From: Neoconidiobolus thromboides FSU 785
Taxonomy: Eukaryota > Entomophthoromycota > Entomophthoromycetes > Entomophthorales > Neoconidiobolaceae
Reading direction: 5' to 3'
Length of the DNA stretch: 64,000 bases
Assembly: GCA_025603075.1 (NCBI GenBank)
Contig: MU626303.1
Span: 59,302-123,301 of the forward strand
How positions within the stretch are numbered: position 1 is the first letter of the stretch; each line of letters opens with the position of its first letter. Position numbers and translations under genes: made by a program. A model generated the notes under the pieces. The model was not told the DNA's origin, did no database searches, and saw only the letters and a program-made list of their open reading frames with translations. Below are positions 1 through 14,501 of this stretch, piece by piece.

Positions 1-925
1 TGGGACTTTAGTAATTCAATGGTTATATCAATCAAGTAAGAAGTGTTTAAATGAAAATGGTAAGGTTTTATAATTAGTTTCTATTTATATAGTATATATT
101 TAATAATTATTATTCTTAGATAATCAACAAGAGCTATTTTTTTTAACATTATTTTCAGTTTTAATTAATGGGACATTAATTTCTATTATGCTCGAAAGTT
201 TTCATTGGAATTTAATAGGCTTTACAACAATTTATGTGACATTGTATTTAGTCAATTTGAGTATTTTGTTGCTATATATTTATATTGAAAATTATTTCAT
301 TTTAAAAAAAATCTTAGTGAATTATGAAGGTATCAAATCAATAATTAGTAGGAATAAGAGTGGTAATTTACTTTTTATTCAATAATAATGAATATTTATT
401 AATTTTGTTTATTAACAGTATTAATAGCTTCAATAAATAATTATTTAAATTATCTCATTATTAATAGTACATTAATAATAACAGAAACAATGAATCAAAA
501 TTTCAATTTATTACACCAATATTTAATTTTTACAATTTGGTTGAATGAAATAATGACAATTAAATATTCCGCTATTAAACATCAGTTAGTTTTATTTTAC
601 ATTTATTTTACAATAACAGTCACTTATTTTAATTTAAATTTAATTAATTATTTGATTTTTTTACCTTGGTTAATTACTTTAGTAAGTTAACTATTTATTT
701 AAGATAAAATAAAATTGATTTTTATATTAGTATTTCAATACCAAATCTATAACTGATATTAGTCTACCATGGTATTTTAAATTAAGCGAAACTTTATTAT
801 CCCTATTATTCCTTCTTTTTATAAATATTTCAATAATTTATTATTATCTAAGTCAAAATTTTATACTCATCTGGCTTTATCTAGGTTTTTATTCTATACT
901 CTACTATTTAATTAATAATGTTTAA
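1..925 (+). CDS. Multi-pass membrane protein, C-terminal part, unassigned (5' end outside window)
   Basis: The 3' end of a gene entering from the left edge. Four exons can be joined in frame: 1-59, 120-362, 419-681 and 731-925, with introns 60-119, 363-418 and 682-730, each with GT..AG ends and closing in phase. The product is strongly hydrophobic, with at least five or six stretches long enough to span a membrane and short charged loops. It ends in Asn-Asn-Val before TAA at 923-925. The layout would suit an ER multi-pass enzyme such as a GPI-anchor or dolichol-pathway transferase, but I recognise no diagnostic motif, so no function is assigned. The reading frame across all four exons is the main support that this is a real gene. 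Confidence 0.6.
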
Positions 926-1025
926 CATTAATGACAGTAAATAAAGAATAATTCTTTTGAATTTTTATTTTTTATTCATTTTTAACAATCATATATATTT
1001 AACTATTATCATTTTATATATTTTT

Positions 1026-2594
1026 TTAAAAATAAAGTTTAACTAACTCATCGGATACACCAGAAGGTGTTAATACACCTAAATCCGTCACTAATAAAGA
1101 TATGTATGATGGTGGTGTATAATCTAAACTTGGAGTTTTAACCTAAATAAATTTTATTAATAAATTTTAATTTAATAGTATTTTAAATAATAAATAGTTT
1201 ATATAAAGATAATTATTAATTTAAAATTCAAACTAGATAAACTAAATTACTCACCATAATCCCGGTAATATCTGTATGATCTATATGATCACTTTTAATA
1301 ATTTCAGAATAAGCTCGAATTTCAGGTAAATTTAATGGCACCTCCGATTGATTTAATGGAAATAATCGTACAAATTTAAAGCTAATTAATAATAATAAAA
1401 TTAATATAAAGTATCTAAAAATTCCTCTTGTCTTTTTCCATTATAAATTCAATTCACTTACCTTTCAGCCAAGCAGTAAAAAGGCACATTATTAGCTTTA
1501 GCAATAATGGATAATTGATATGTTCCTACCTAAATTAATTAAAAAAATATTAACTCTATTGAAACAAAACTTTATATCATGTTTTTTTTACTTGATTAAT
1601 TAACCCTCCATTTTCAACTACACCTTCCGCCCCAACTAATACTAAATCCACTTGATCCATAATGTATCCTACACCAACATCAAGTATTAATGTTGCATTG
1701 ATACCAGCTTCGGTCAATGCTTTAACAGCTGAATAGCTATCAATAAATAACAGAATAGGTTAAATAAAATTAACATATTATTCAAAAAAATTAAAACAAT
1801 ATTAAGAGTACTTACCCAGCGGAGGTGGGTCTCGATTCCGTGACATAAACTTTAAATCTTTTTTTCAAACTTAAAGCTAATTGTAAAGCGGACATAACCA
1901 CTCTTGAAAAGGAATGAATTAAGATAACCTATAATAATCAATTATGTTAATAAACTTAATCCTTCTATTTTTCTCTTCTATTTCCTTTCTTTCTTTCTTC
2001 ACTTTTGTTTCCTTTCAAAAAAAATAATTACTTTAAAATAAAATCAACTTACCGAATCATCTTTAATAAATTGAATGGCCAAATTAGCAATTCTATCTCT
2101 ACAAGTAGCTGCTTTATTACAAAATTGATTTCCTCTATTAATCAAATGCGCTTTAAATAAAGAAAACTCTGTAAATCCAGGTGAACTACGTGTAATAAAT
2201 CGTTGAAATAAATCACAGCCTGCAGAAACTGGGATAGTATTACAAAATGGTACCGTTTTGAGTTGGGAAATTACATTTTCAAGGGTGTTCATTAATTCAG
2301 ACATAGTGAGGGCTAAAAAAGTAAGTCAAAAAGTAAGTGGATAAGTTTTATGTGAATTACCTGTATCCTTTTCGATAACTTCGATCAACACTTTGATGGC
2401 CGCGACTGGGATAGCAAATTGCTATGGATAAAATTAGTATATTATTGAAGAATTGGGAATTCTATCTATTTTACTAATTCATTTTTTAGCAAATATTCAA
2501 ATCTCTCAATGAAATTGAAGGGGTTATCTAAGAAAAATCGGTTAGTTTATTGTGTTTATATTAATTAATATTAAGATTTACCTATAGTGGACAT
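1026..2594 (-). CDS. GCN3: Translation initiation factor eIF2B subunit alpha
   Basis: Regulatory alpha subunit of eIF2B, the nucleotide exchange factor that recharges eIF2 with GTP and senses phosphorylated eIF2 during the integrated stress response. The gene is split into several exons. The first is only 13 nt (ATG at 2594, reads MSTI) before an intron; the next exon reads [18 protein letters not shown]. The exon at about 2053-2317 carries [12 protein letters not shown] and [15 protein letters not shown], typical of the eIF2B alpha/beta/delta fold. The last exon ends [20 protein letters not shown] then SDELVKLYF-stop, the classic alpha-subunit C-terminus. Total length (about 300 residues) fits the family. 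It is transcribed divergently from the UCH37 gene, 171 bp between the two start codons, so a shared promoter is likely. Confidence 0.9.
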
Positions 2595-2765
2595 CTTTTT
2601 TTAAATAATTTTACAATTTTATTTCTATTTTATTTTTTTAAAAAGCGATTCAGCTCAACTTTTTTGCAATTGGATTCAGCATGATGAATAAAAATTGCAA
2701 AGCTTAAAAAATAAGATGTGGAAAACGTAATTAAAAAATGAGCAAGGGAGATTTTTTTGTAAATT

Positions 2766-4256
2766 ATGGAAGCGTGGAATTTAATTGAAAGTGATCCAGG
2801 TGACTATTTGAAATAACAATAATGAAGAATAAACATAATATACTAAACTAATAATTATAAAAAGAGGTATTCACCAATTTAATCCATAAACTTGGAGTCA
2901 ATGGAGTGCAAGCAAAAGAGATTCATATAATGGACCAATTTTTAGAAGATGAAAAAAAGTAAACTTTAATATAAAGCTTCCCTTGAAAATAATTTTTATT
3001 AACTTTCACTAAAATAGTCAAGTCTATGGCTTAATATTTTGTTTTAAATGGGAAAATAGAAAAGATACACAACTTGAAGAGAACTATACCTCTGATCAAA
3101 ACATTTATTTTCCACAACAAGTAAGTTCCATTTGGGTCTATCTTCAACCATCAAAAATATTAGTTAGATTATTAATATAAATTTAGATCATCACTAATGC
3201 TTGTGCTACTCAAGCTATTTTATCCATCTTATTTAATAATAAAAAGATTGAACTTGGTGCTGACTTGACTCAATTTAAAGAATTCTCATTGGACTTTCCT
3301 GCTGATGTGAGACATAACAGCATTTCCTAAATTATAGGAAACTCACTAACTATCCCTCTTTTTTTTAGTTAAAAGGAGAAATGATTGGAAGTTCGGATTT
3401 AATTCGTAATACTCATAATTCGTTTTCAGGGTAAGAGATTAAATAGACAAAGTATATAAAAGAAAATTAATTAATAATATAGTTCGGATGATTTCATATC
3501 TCAATGGTATAAAGAACATCTAAATGAAGTATATAAAGATCGACCCAAAGAAGATGCATTTCATTTTTCCTCTTTCTTACCAATTAACAATCAATTATTT
3601 GAACTAGATGGTTTAAAAAGAGGACCTATAGAACATGGTAAGTTTTTAAAATGTTATTGAAACAGAATGAAAATGAGTTTTTTTAAATTGTTTTTACTAT
3701 TAGGTCCAATTAATAATGAAAATTGGGTAATTCAAGCATTTGATATTATTAGAAAAAAAATTGAAAGGTGATATGCTATGTTGATATTAACTATTATTGT
3801 ATGTTTGTTAACTTATTATAATAGCTATGGTGGTGCAGAATTAAGATTTAATTTAATGGCAATTACAGAAGATGAAATTGATATTTTAAAGAAAAAAATT
3901 CAATTATTAGAAAATCAATTAATGGAAAATGTAAGTTATTAATAAATTTTTAAAGGTAAATTAATTGATTGTTTTGTTATTATTATGATAGCCAAATGAG
4001 AGTGTATTACAGTATCAATTAATTGAATTAAAAGATCAATTGGAATACTCCGATAGATTAAGACAGAAATCAAAGGTAAAATAAGAGAATTATTTTTTTA
4101 TTTTTTTAGAATTATTTTTTATGTATATAATGTTTTTAGGTGAATTTAGATATCTCTTCTCATAATTTTATACCTTTTCTTTTTAATGTACTTGGTGAAG
4201 CAGCCAAAAACAATCGACTTGGGCCTATTTTAGAGAAATCAAATAAAAAAGAATAG
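2766..4256 (+). CDS. UCHL5: Ubiquitin C-terminal hydrolase UCH37/UCHL5 type
   Basis: Cysteine deubiquitinase of the UCH37 branch, which in other eukaryotes associates with the 19S proteasome through Rpn13 and trims ubiquitin chains. Assembled from about nine exons starting ATG at 2766 (reads [12 protein letters not shown]). The catalytic cysteine lies in [10 protein letters not shown], the catalytic histidine in EDAFHF and the aspartate in FELDGL, in the right order. Downstream are RFNLMAIT, a coiled-coil stretch and the UCH37-specific C-terminal domain reading [16 protein letters not shown]. The family's usual length of roughly 310-330 residues is kept. The first intron (donor GTGACT after SDP) has two possible acceptors a few bases apart near 2870. 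Separation from COQ2 downstream is about 230 bp. Confidence 0.93.
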
Positions 4257-4489
4257 TTATAATGGAAGGTTTAAATAAAGAATTTGTAATAGTTATTGCA
4301 TAATAATAAGTTATGAACAAGTTTTTTTCATTTTTAAGGGATAGTATTTGTACTTTAATTTTATATAAATTGAACTTTTGAGTTTTTTGTTTATTCTTAA
4401 TATTAAAAGTTAATTGGTTAAAATAACAAATAGATAGATTAAATATTAAAAATACACAATAGAAATTGTTTTAAATAACATTAATAAAG

Positions 4490-5827
4490 ATGAGGACAAT
4501 ATTACGTACACCGATAGCATTAACATCTAAGATATTTAAACCAACTATAAAGTTTAACTTAACTTCAATCAATTATAAACTATATCAAAATAATCCATTA
4601 TTAATTACATTAACAAAACCCATAAACACTAAAGTAGAAGCCAATGAAACGTTACTTCCTAACAACAATCTCACCCCCACTCCTATTTCAAAACCATTTA
4701 CATTAAAGCCATATATGGAACTAGCACGTATGGATAAACCCATTGGTACCATGTTATTATTATGGCCATGTAGTAAGTAGCCATTATTAATTAAAAATTC
4801 TCCTTTAGTAATTGTTTGAAATATAGTTTGGAGTATTGGTATGGCTAGTTACCATCTTCAATCGGACCTCAGTACCATGCTTTACACTACTACTCTCTTT
4901 ACAACTGGTGCTTTTATCATGCGTGGTGCTGGTTGTACTATTAATGATTTATGGGATGTTAAATATGATAAAAAAATAGAAAGAACCAAGACACGACCAA
5001 TAGCAAGCGGAACACTAACTCGATATCAAGCGTTCAAATTTTTAGGAGTTCAATTATCCGCTGGTTTAGCTATTTTATTACAATTAAATAATTATTCTAT
5101 TGTATTAGGGGCATCATCTTTGGCTTTAGTTGTAATTTATCCATTGATGAAAAGGGTAACTTATTGGCCTCAGTTCACATTAGGTAAGTTAAGATATTAA
5201 AATTCTTATTTTAAAATGAAATAATTTAATTTCTAAATTAAACTTTTATAGGATTAGCTTTTAACTGGGGTGCTCTATTAGGTTGGTCTGCTATGGTAGG
5301 TCATTGCAATTGGAATATTGTATTACCATTATATTGTGCTGGTATATCTTGGACTTTAGTTTATGATACTATTTACGCTCATCAAGTAACCTTATTTAAC
5401 TAACCATTTATTTATCTTTAACCATGACCTTTTCCTTTTATTATAGGATAAACTTGATGACGTTAAAGTTGGAGTCAAATCTACTGCATTGTATATGGGT
5501 GATCAAACTAAATTCTATCTCTCTGGATTCAGTGCTATTACCCTATCTATGTTAACACTCTCTGGGTATTTAAATGGTCATGGAGTACCCTTCTTTTTAG
5601 GTACAATAATAGGTGGTGGTAGCCATTTATATTGGCAATTAAAAACAGTGGATTTAAATAATACCAAACAATGTTGGGAGAAATTTAAATCAAATAATAC
5701 ATTTGGGGCTATTATTGCAGCGGCCATTTTAGCCGATTTATTATGGTTGAAAATGGCCGAAGTTAAAGAAGAGAAAATGACCGAAGTTAAAGAAGAGAAA
5801 AGAATTAATAACGAATTAAAAGTTTAG
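4490..5827 (+). CDS. COQ2: 4-hydroxybenzoate polyprenyltransferase (mitochondrial)
   Basis: UbiA-family membrane prenyltransferase that attaches the polyprenyl tail to 4-hydroxybenzoate, the first membrane step of ubiquinone synthesis in the mitochondrial inner membrane. The N-terminus ([16 protein letters not shown]) is basic and hydroxylated without acids, as in a mitochondrial targeting sequence. The first exon ends in MLLLWPC, and the next continues WSIGMA, matching the family's PC-WSI block. The first prenyl-diphosphate/Mg motif is [16 protein letters not shown] followed by RPIASG; the second is [15 protein letters not shown]. Several membrane helices follow. Introns lie near 4773-4828, 5186-5251 and 5386-5447. 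The C-terminal tail has a repeated charged segment (MAEVKEEK / MTEVKEEK), an apparent small in-frame duplication. Good family length (about 400 residues). Confidence 0.93.
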
Positions 5828-6469
5828 CTATAAAATTAGATTTGTTTATTGTTTTATGTTTTTTAGTGCTACTTTTTAGTATGACGGTTTAAGGTACTTA
5901 TGAAGGGTTTTAATAAAGTTCATTTGATACTATAGGGTGAATATTTAATTAAATAGATTTGTATTATTATAATGAGATTTTAAAATTAAAAATTATACGT
6001 TTAATAAAATATCCATTACTATGATAAAAATATTAATGAATTACACTGTTAAAGTAATCATAAATCTTTTTGATAATAGAATTGATTAAACTAATACTCA
6101 TTATATTAAGTGTTAAATGCTTACTGTATCTTTTATCATTCATTATAGAAGTTTAAGCTTTGATACTTAATTAATAAGTTGAAATAAAATAATATACTAT
6201 TAATTTATATCATTATGCCTTTCTATACTTTAAATTATATATAAAGCTATGACAATATAAAAATAATGCTTTAAACATAAATTTCAAAATGCCAAACAAT
6301 TAAAATAAACATTAATCAGTATAATAGCTTTTTTGAAGAGAGTTCTATTAATATGTGTAAATATGATACAAACTGATAAATATTAATAGGTTGGATTTTT
6401 AAAAAATTAACAATATTGAACTAATAAGTTAAATACATTAAACTATGTTATTTTAAATTTTTTAGTCAG

Positions 6470-6540
6470 TCTTGTTATACATTAATCATCATATTTGTTA
6501 GCTAAATTATGAAAAAATAGGACGATTAATGTGAAATAGA
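6470..6540. repeat. Family-B inverted repeat, copy 1
   Basis: Imperfect palindrome of about 71 bp: the left arm TTATACATTAATCATCATAT and the right arm, read backwards, TTTCACATTAATCGTCCTAT match at most positions. A homologous palindrome lies at 24758-24826 (shared core GACRATTAATGTGA followed by RATTGAATA). Both copies lie next to AT-hook genes. Confidence 0.55.
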
Positions 6541-6642
6541 TTGAATAAACTAATAACGACACTTCTAATTTATTTCCTTAATTAGCTATCAAAGAATCCC
6601 AAAATTGGTCATCCAACTCCTTTTTAAATTGTTGAAATTAAA

Positions 6643-6746
6643 TGTGGGAGTGTTTTTTGGTTTCATTACTTTTTCCATTTTTTGAGTGCTATTTAAGTGG
6701 AAAAATCGTTAGCAAAATTATTAAACAAAAAAATACATCCTCATAC
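6643..6746 (+). repeat. Family-A palindromic element (MITE-like), copy 1
   Basis: Same ~105-bp element as the other family-A copies: TGTGGGAGTG left end, TTCATTACTTTTTCC, the centre, GTTAG, then ATACATCCTCATA right end. It starts 144 bp upstream of the ORC1 ATG and could lie in its promoter. Left end is diverged (GGGAG instead of GGGGATG). Confidence 0.75.
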
Positions 6747-6786
6747 TAATTTATTATCAATTTCTAAAACTTAGATTGAATTTACT

Positions 6787-9700
6787 ATGAATCAAAATAA
6801 TAATTCAATCAACTTAGCTGTAGATAATGATATTAATACTCAACAAGAGCAAATCATGGATGGTGATCAACCTCAGCAACTTACAAAAAAGAAAGATGGA
6901 CCAAAGAAAGGTAGACCAAAGAAAGCGAATTTAAATGGAAATAAACAAAATGTCAATATTGACGGTAAAGATGTTTCAAATGGAGTAAATGAGCTTGAAA
7001 AGAATATTGGTAAAGATAATGAAGCAACCAAGGTTAATAATGCAATTAAGAAAAGAGGGAGACCAAAGAAAACGGTATTAAATGTAGATGAAAAAAATGA
7101 TGCTAAGAGTAAAGATAAAGGTATAATAAAAGAGAGTAGAGTAGTAGATGAAGAAGATAAAGTGGATAGTAACAAAGATAAAGTAGGATATAATAAAGAT
7201 GGAGTAGATGATAATGGAGATAATAAATTAACTAACAATAATACAGTTAATAAACGAGGTAGACCAAAGAAAGTAACTTTTGATATAGTTGATAATGAAA
7301 AAGAAACAAATGAAGATGGTATAAAAGGCAACAGTGAAAAGAAAAAACGAGGAAAAATCGCGAAGAGCGATTTAAAAGAAGTAAAAGATAATGAAGTAAA
7401 CGAAAACGTCATTAAAAATGATTCCAAAAAGAAGAAATTAGGTATAACAAAGAAAATTATTTTAGATAAAGTTAATGATAAAGAGAAGTTAAAAGAGAAT
7501 GTTATTAAAAATAACAATGAAGTTAAAAAAAAAGGTAGACCAAAGAAAACAAATTTGAGTGAAATAAAAGCTAATAAGGGTATTAGTATTGTTTTATTAG
7601 ATCAAACAGAAAACCCAATTTTACTAAATAAAAATCAAGACGAAGAAACTTTCAACATAATTCCAACTAGTGATAAAGATAAATCAATCGAGGTAAATAA
7701 AAAACATATAGAAAATACTCAATTGAGTGGCATTATTGAAAAAAAAGGACGAGGTAGACCAAAGAAAAATGAGATAAGTAAACTAATAATTGGTAGGAAC
7801 ATTATCATTATTTTTATTAAATTTAATCAAAGATTTAATTTTATTAGATAAAAGTAAAGATAATGAAGCTTTTAATGTAATTACGATTACTCACCCAGAG
7901 AACACAACTGAAGTAAATCATGAAAATATAGAGGATAACATATCAAATGAAACTATTGAAAAGAAAGGACGAGGTAGACCGAAATTAAATAAAGAATTGA
8001 TGCCACTTGCTAATATCAAAGATATTGGTTTACCAGCTATTATTGTAAAAAAGAGAGGACGACCATCATTAAAATCAAAACTTAATGCTATGCTTAATAC
8101 TAATGGTAAAAAGAAACGTGGAAGGCCAAAGCTTTTGGATCAAAATTCAATAGTAAATATTGCTAATTTGAAAAATCGACTTGGGTTGAGTGATAATATT
8201 GGAAATAATCCAGTTAAAAAAAGAGGTAGACCACGTAAAGATGAGGGTCTAGTTGAAACAACTGTTGATAATACAGAGAAATTAATTAATAGTAAGTTTT
8301 TAATTTTTAGTTTTAATTTGCTTATAAATTAATGATTTTTTAGCTATTCAAATAATTGAAGAATTAGAAAATCAAAGAGGGATTGAAAAGGATCAAAATG
8401 AAAATCAAGAGAAAGAAACTGAAAAAGAAGTTGAAAATACATCTTACATCAATCGTAGTATGGAAGACAGTATTCAATATCAAGAAATTCGTAAAAAATT
8501 ACATGTATCTAATATACCAGAAGAATTACCAGGTAGAGAAAAAGAGTATCAAGAAATATTAATTCATTTATCATCAGCTATTAAAGATAAGGTTTCATGT
8601 TGTTTATGTAATAAGATTTAACACAGTAATTTTGTATGAGCAATTATTGATGTCATTTTTTTAGATATTGCTGGTGTACCAGGTACAGGTAAAACAGTAA
8701 CAGTTAAAAAAGTGATTAATAAATTGGAACAATCAGCTAAATTAAAGGTATAGTAAATATGTATACTATCTAATAATAATAAGTTGTATTTAATTAAAAA
8801 AATATTACAGAAACTTGAAGCATTCAATTATTTAGAAATCAATGGAATGCAATTAAGTGAGCCCAATCAAATCTATTCTAAATTATGGCAAGCATTTACT
8901 GGGGATAAATTTTCAGATATGCATGCTTTAAATTGTTTAAATGAATATTTTGAAGATAAAAGAAAAATTCAAAATAATAAACTATGGTAAATAATAAATG
9001 ATAATAAATAACAAATAATAAATAACAATAAATAATAATTTAATAGGGTCATAGTTATTGATGAATTAGATTTATTAATGAATAAAAGTCAAAGTATATT
9101 ATATAATTTATTTGAATGGCCATTTAAAAAACATGGTAAAATGGTATTAATAACAATAGCAAATACAATGGATTTACCAGAAAGATTATTGGAAAATAAA
9201 GTAGCATCAAGATTAGGATTAACACGAGTATTATTTAATCCATATACATTTCAGCAATTACAAATTATTATCCAACATCGATTATCTCAATTTAATGTAT
9301 TTTATGATGATGGTAAATATTCAATTTTAATAGAATTAAAGTTAAAAATATTAATATTAATAAAACTTGTTTTTATTTATTTATTTTAGGTGGTATTGAA
9401 ATTTGTTCACGTAAAGTAGCCGCTATCTCTGGGGATGCTAGAAGAGTCTTAGATATTTGTAGGTAAAGCAAAGAAATTAGTTGGTATATTGTAATAATCC
9501 TGAATATTAACTTTTAAATAACATAGGAGAGCAGTTGAAATATTAGAAAATGATATTGAATTTCAATACAAAAACAAATTAAGTATTAAATTAATTAATA
9601 CAGTAATTAAAGAAATGTATCAAAGTCCAATAATTAAAGTCATACAAACAATTAATTTATATCAAAAATTAATATTAATTGCATTTAAAATATTAAATCA

Positions 9701-9956
9701 ACAAAATCAATTAATTGAATATGAAGTTAATGAATTATTATTATGTTTTTTAAATTTATCTTATTTTGTTAAAAAAAATCAAAAAGTCATTAAAGGGGAT
9801 TTTTTAAAGAATTTAGCTTTTCTTGTTGATTCAGGTTTAATTCATAATTCTACTCAACCTAAATTATCAATTCATTCCCTTATTTCGTTGAGTTTTAGAG
9901 TTGAGGATATTGCTATTGCACTTAAAAATAGTCCTGAATTAAGTATCTATTTTTAA
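6787..9956 (+). CDS. ORC1: Origin recognition complex subunit 1 with N-terminal AT-hook array
   Basis: Largest ORC subunit, the AAA+ ATPase that drives origin binding and helicase loading in the nucleus. Exons: 6787-7792 (or 7777), 7848-8291, 8344-8607, 8665-8747, 8811-8986, 9047-about 9312, a short exon to about 9463, and the last to 9956. Every junction closes in frame. The AAA+ core shows Walker A GVPGTGKTVTV, Walker B VIVIDELDLL, sensor ITIANTMDLPERLL, SRLGLTR and AISGDARRVLDICRRA, all specifically Orc1-like rather than Cdc6-like. A winged-helix C-terminus follows. The first ~550 residues contain no visible BAH domain. Instead there are nine intact AT-hooks (for example KKRGRPKK, KGRGRPKK) plus two eroded ones, in Asn/Asp/Lys-rich spacers. 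Fission yeast Orc4 has a comparable AT-hook array. Whether one transcript spans both halves needs RNA evidence. Confidence 0.88.
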
Positions 9957-10000
9957 TAAATAAAATAAAGTAATAAAAAATGTTATTTATTTATTTATTT

Positions 10001-11100
10001 TTATTCATTTAACCAATTTGGATTGTTTAATATAAAATTTAAACATTGCTCTAAATTTAAATTCAATTTCAATAATAGCTTTCTTAGTTTGAAATCAACT
10101 ATTTCACTTTCATCTTTCTGTAACCCTAATATCCCTTTTAGCTCCAACACTAATTCATCTGGAATTAAAACTTCATCCCCTTCTTCACTCACTGCATAAA
10201 CTTCACAAAAATAGTTTACTTGTTTTTGGAATTGAGAATAATTTGTTAAATATAATTTAGCTACTTCAGCATCCTATAAATTCAAAAAAATAAAAATAAT
10301 TAATAAAATCCTTAAGGTTTAAGTTACAGGCTTAAATTAACTAGATAAAAAAAATTACCTGTGGATCACTTGGTTCTGGTGATTGTAGTAACACAATAAT
10401 AGATAATATTAATTTGTTCAAACTTAATATTGGTGACCAATTATTAGATAATAGATCAAGGCAAATATAACCCTAATTGAGTCCAAGAAATAATAATAAA
10501 ATTAGTATACTTCATTATTACATGGGGATGTATTTTTTTGCTTAACAATTTTACTAACAATCTTTCTACTCAAATACCGCTTAAAAAATGAAAGAAGCAA
10601 TGAAACCAAAAAAAACATCCCCCTATGTTATTGATAATAAATAGAAATAGAAATAGAAATAAAATGATTGAAAAAAATATTACCGTTTCTGAAGAGATAT
10701 TAGGATGTAGGATTTTAGTATCAAATTGAACTTTAGGCGCTGAAAAGGGATAATTTTTCTATTAATTTTAAAATGTTATTAAAATAAAATAAAATTTCCA
10801 TTAATTTTTTTACTTTGTATTTTTTTATTTAATACAAAAATAATAATAGAATACTTACCGATAGCTTAATGCTTAATTGAAAGATACCAGCTATTTTTAG
10901 AAATATTAATTATTTGAAATAATCTATTTATTTATTTTTTCAATTAAAAAAAATTTACGATAATAAATACTATCTTTAGGTGGTAAAAATCGAACTTGAA
11001 TTTCTTCAAATAAATCTTCTTTTCTTTTAACTATTACTCTAGGTTCTTTACTGATATCTTCCAAATCTTGAATTTCTTTAACAATTCTTTTAAAATCCAT
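10001..11100 (-). CDS. UBC1: Ubiquitin-conjugating enzyme E2 with UBA domain (UBC1/UBE2K type)
   Basis: E2 enzyme that builds mainly K48-linked chains. ATG at 11100 opens MDFKRIVKEIQDLEDI. Later exons read PKVQFDTKILHPNISSET and GYICLDLLSNNWSP, giving the HPN motif and the active-site cysteine (ICLDLL), then LLQSPEPSDPQDAEVAKLYL. The last exon ends in a helical segment (LRKLLLKLNLNLEQCLNFIL-NNPNW) in the position of the UBA domain that marks the UBC1/E2-25K class. About five introns. The one between SSET and GYICLD (10473-10683) is 211 bp and contains a complete family-A repeat; without it the intron would be about 104 bp. Tail-to-tail with ORC1, only about 45 bp apart. Confidence 0.9.
10521..10627 (-). 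repeat. Family-A palindromic element, copy 2, inside a UBC1 intron
   Basis: Reverse-oriented copy: CATGGGGATGTATTTTTTTG left end and AAAACATCCCCCTATG right end, with AACAATTTTACTAACAA and the central region between. It lies wholly within the 10473-10683 intron of the E2 gene, leaving splice sites intact. Confidence 0.85.
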
Positions 11101-11259
11101 TTCATAAAAATATTAAAAATAAAGAATAAAAAACTAGTCACAAATAATTTAAGTTAAAAAATTTCTATCACAATAAACTCAGTAATTAAAAAAATTCATA
11201 AAATTGTACCAATCAAATATAAATTTTTATTTCAGCCAATTAAATTCAACATCGAAATT

Positions 11260-14301
<3,042 letters not shown>

Positions 14302-14501
14302 CTTCTTTTTTTATTAAATTATTAAATCGGTTTTTAATTAAATGTCAATTTAAGATTTTTTCTCAATTTTTGTCAAAAATTGAGCCAATCTTTATTTAGA
14401 AAAAAAAATCAAAAAATTAAAACTACCAAAAAGAATCATTGTTTTAAGCATAATTCAATATTTTTATTTTAATTTTAAAATCAATTGCATTTAATTATCA
14501 T

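Larger units (their letters stand above)
5828..6786. other. Intergenic, AT-rich, between COQ2 and ORC1
   Basis: No convincing open frame. It holds one family-B inverted repeat (6470-6540) and one family-A palindromic element (6643-6746), both just upstream of the ORC1 start codon. The rest is AT-rich sequence in which I see nothing. Confidence 0.6.

Noticed and set aside
6873-7517. Long minus-strand open frame of 214 residues opposite the ORC1 N-terminus
   Set aside because: It is the complement of AT-hook and Lys/Asp/Asn codons (giving Phe/Leu/Ser-rich text); the + strand frame has real hooks and continues into the AAA+ domain.
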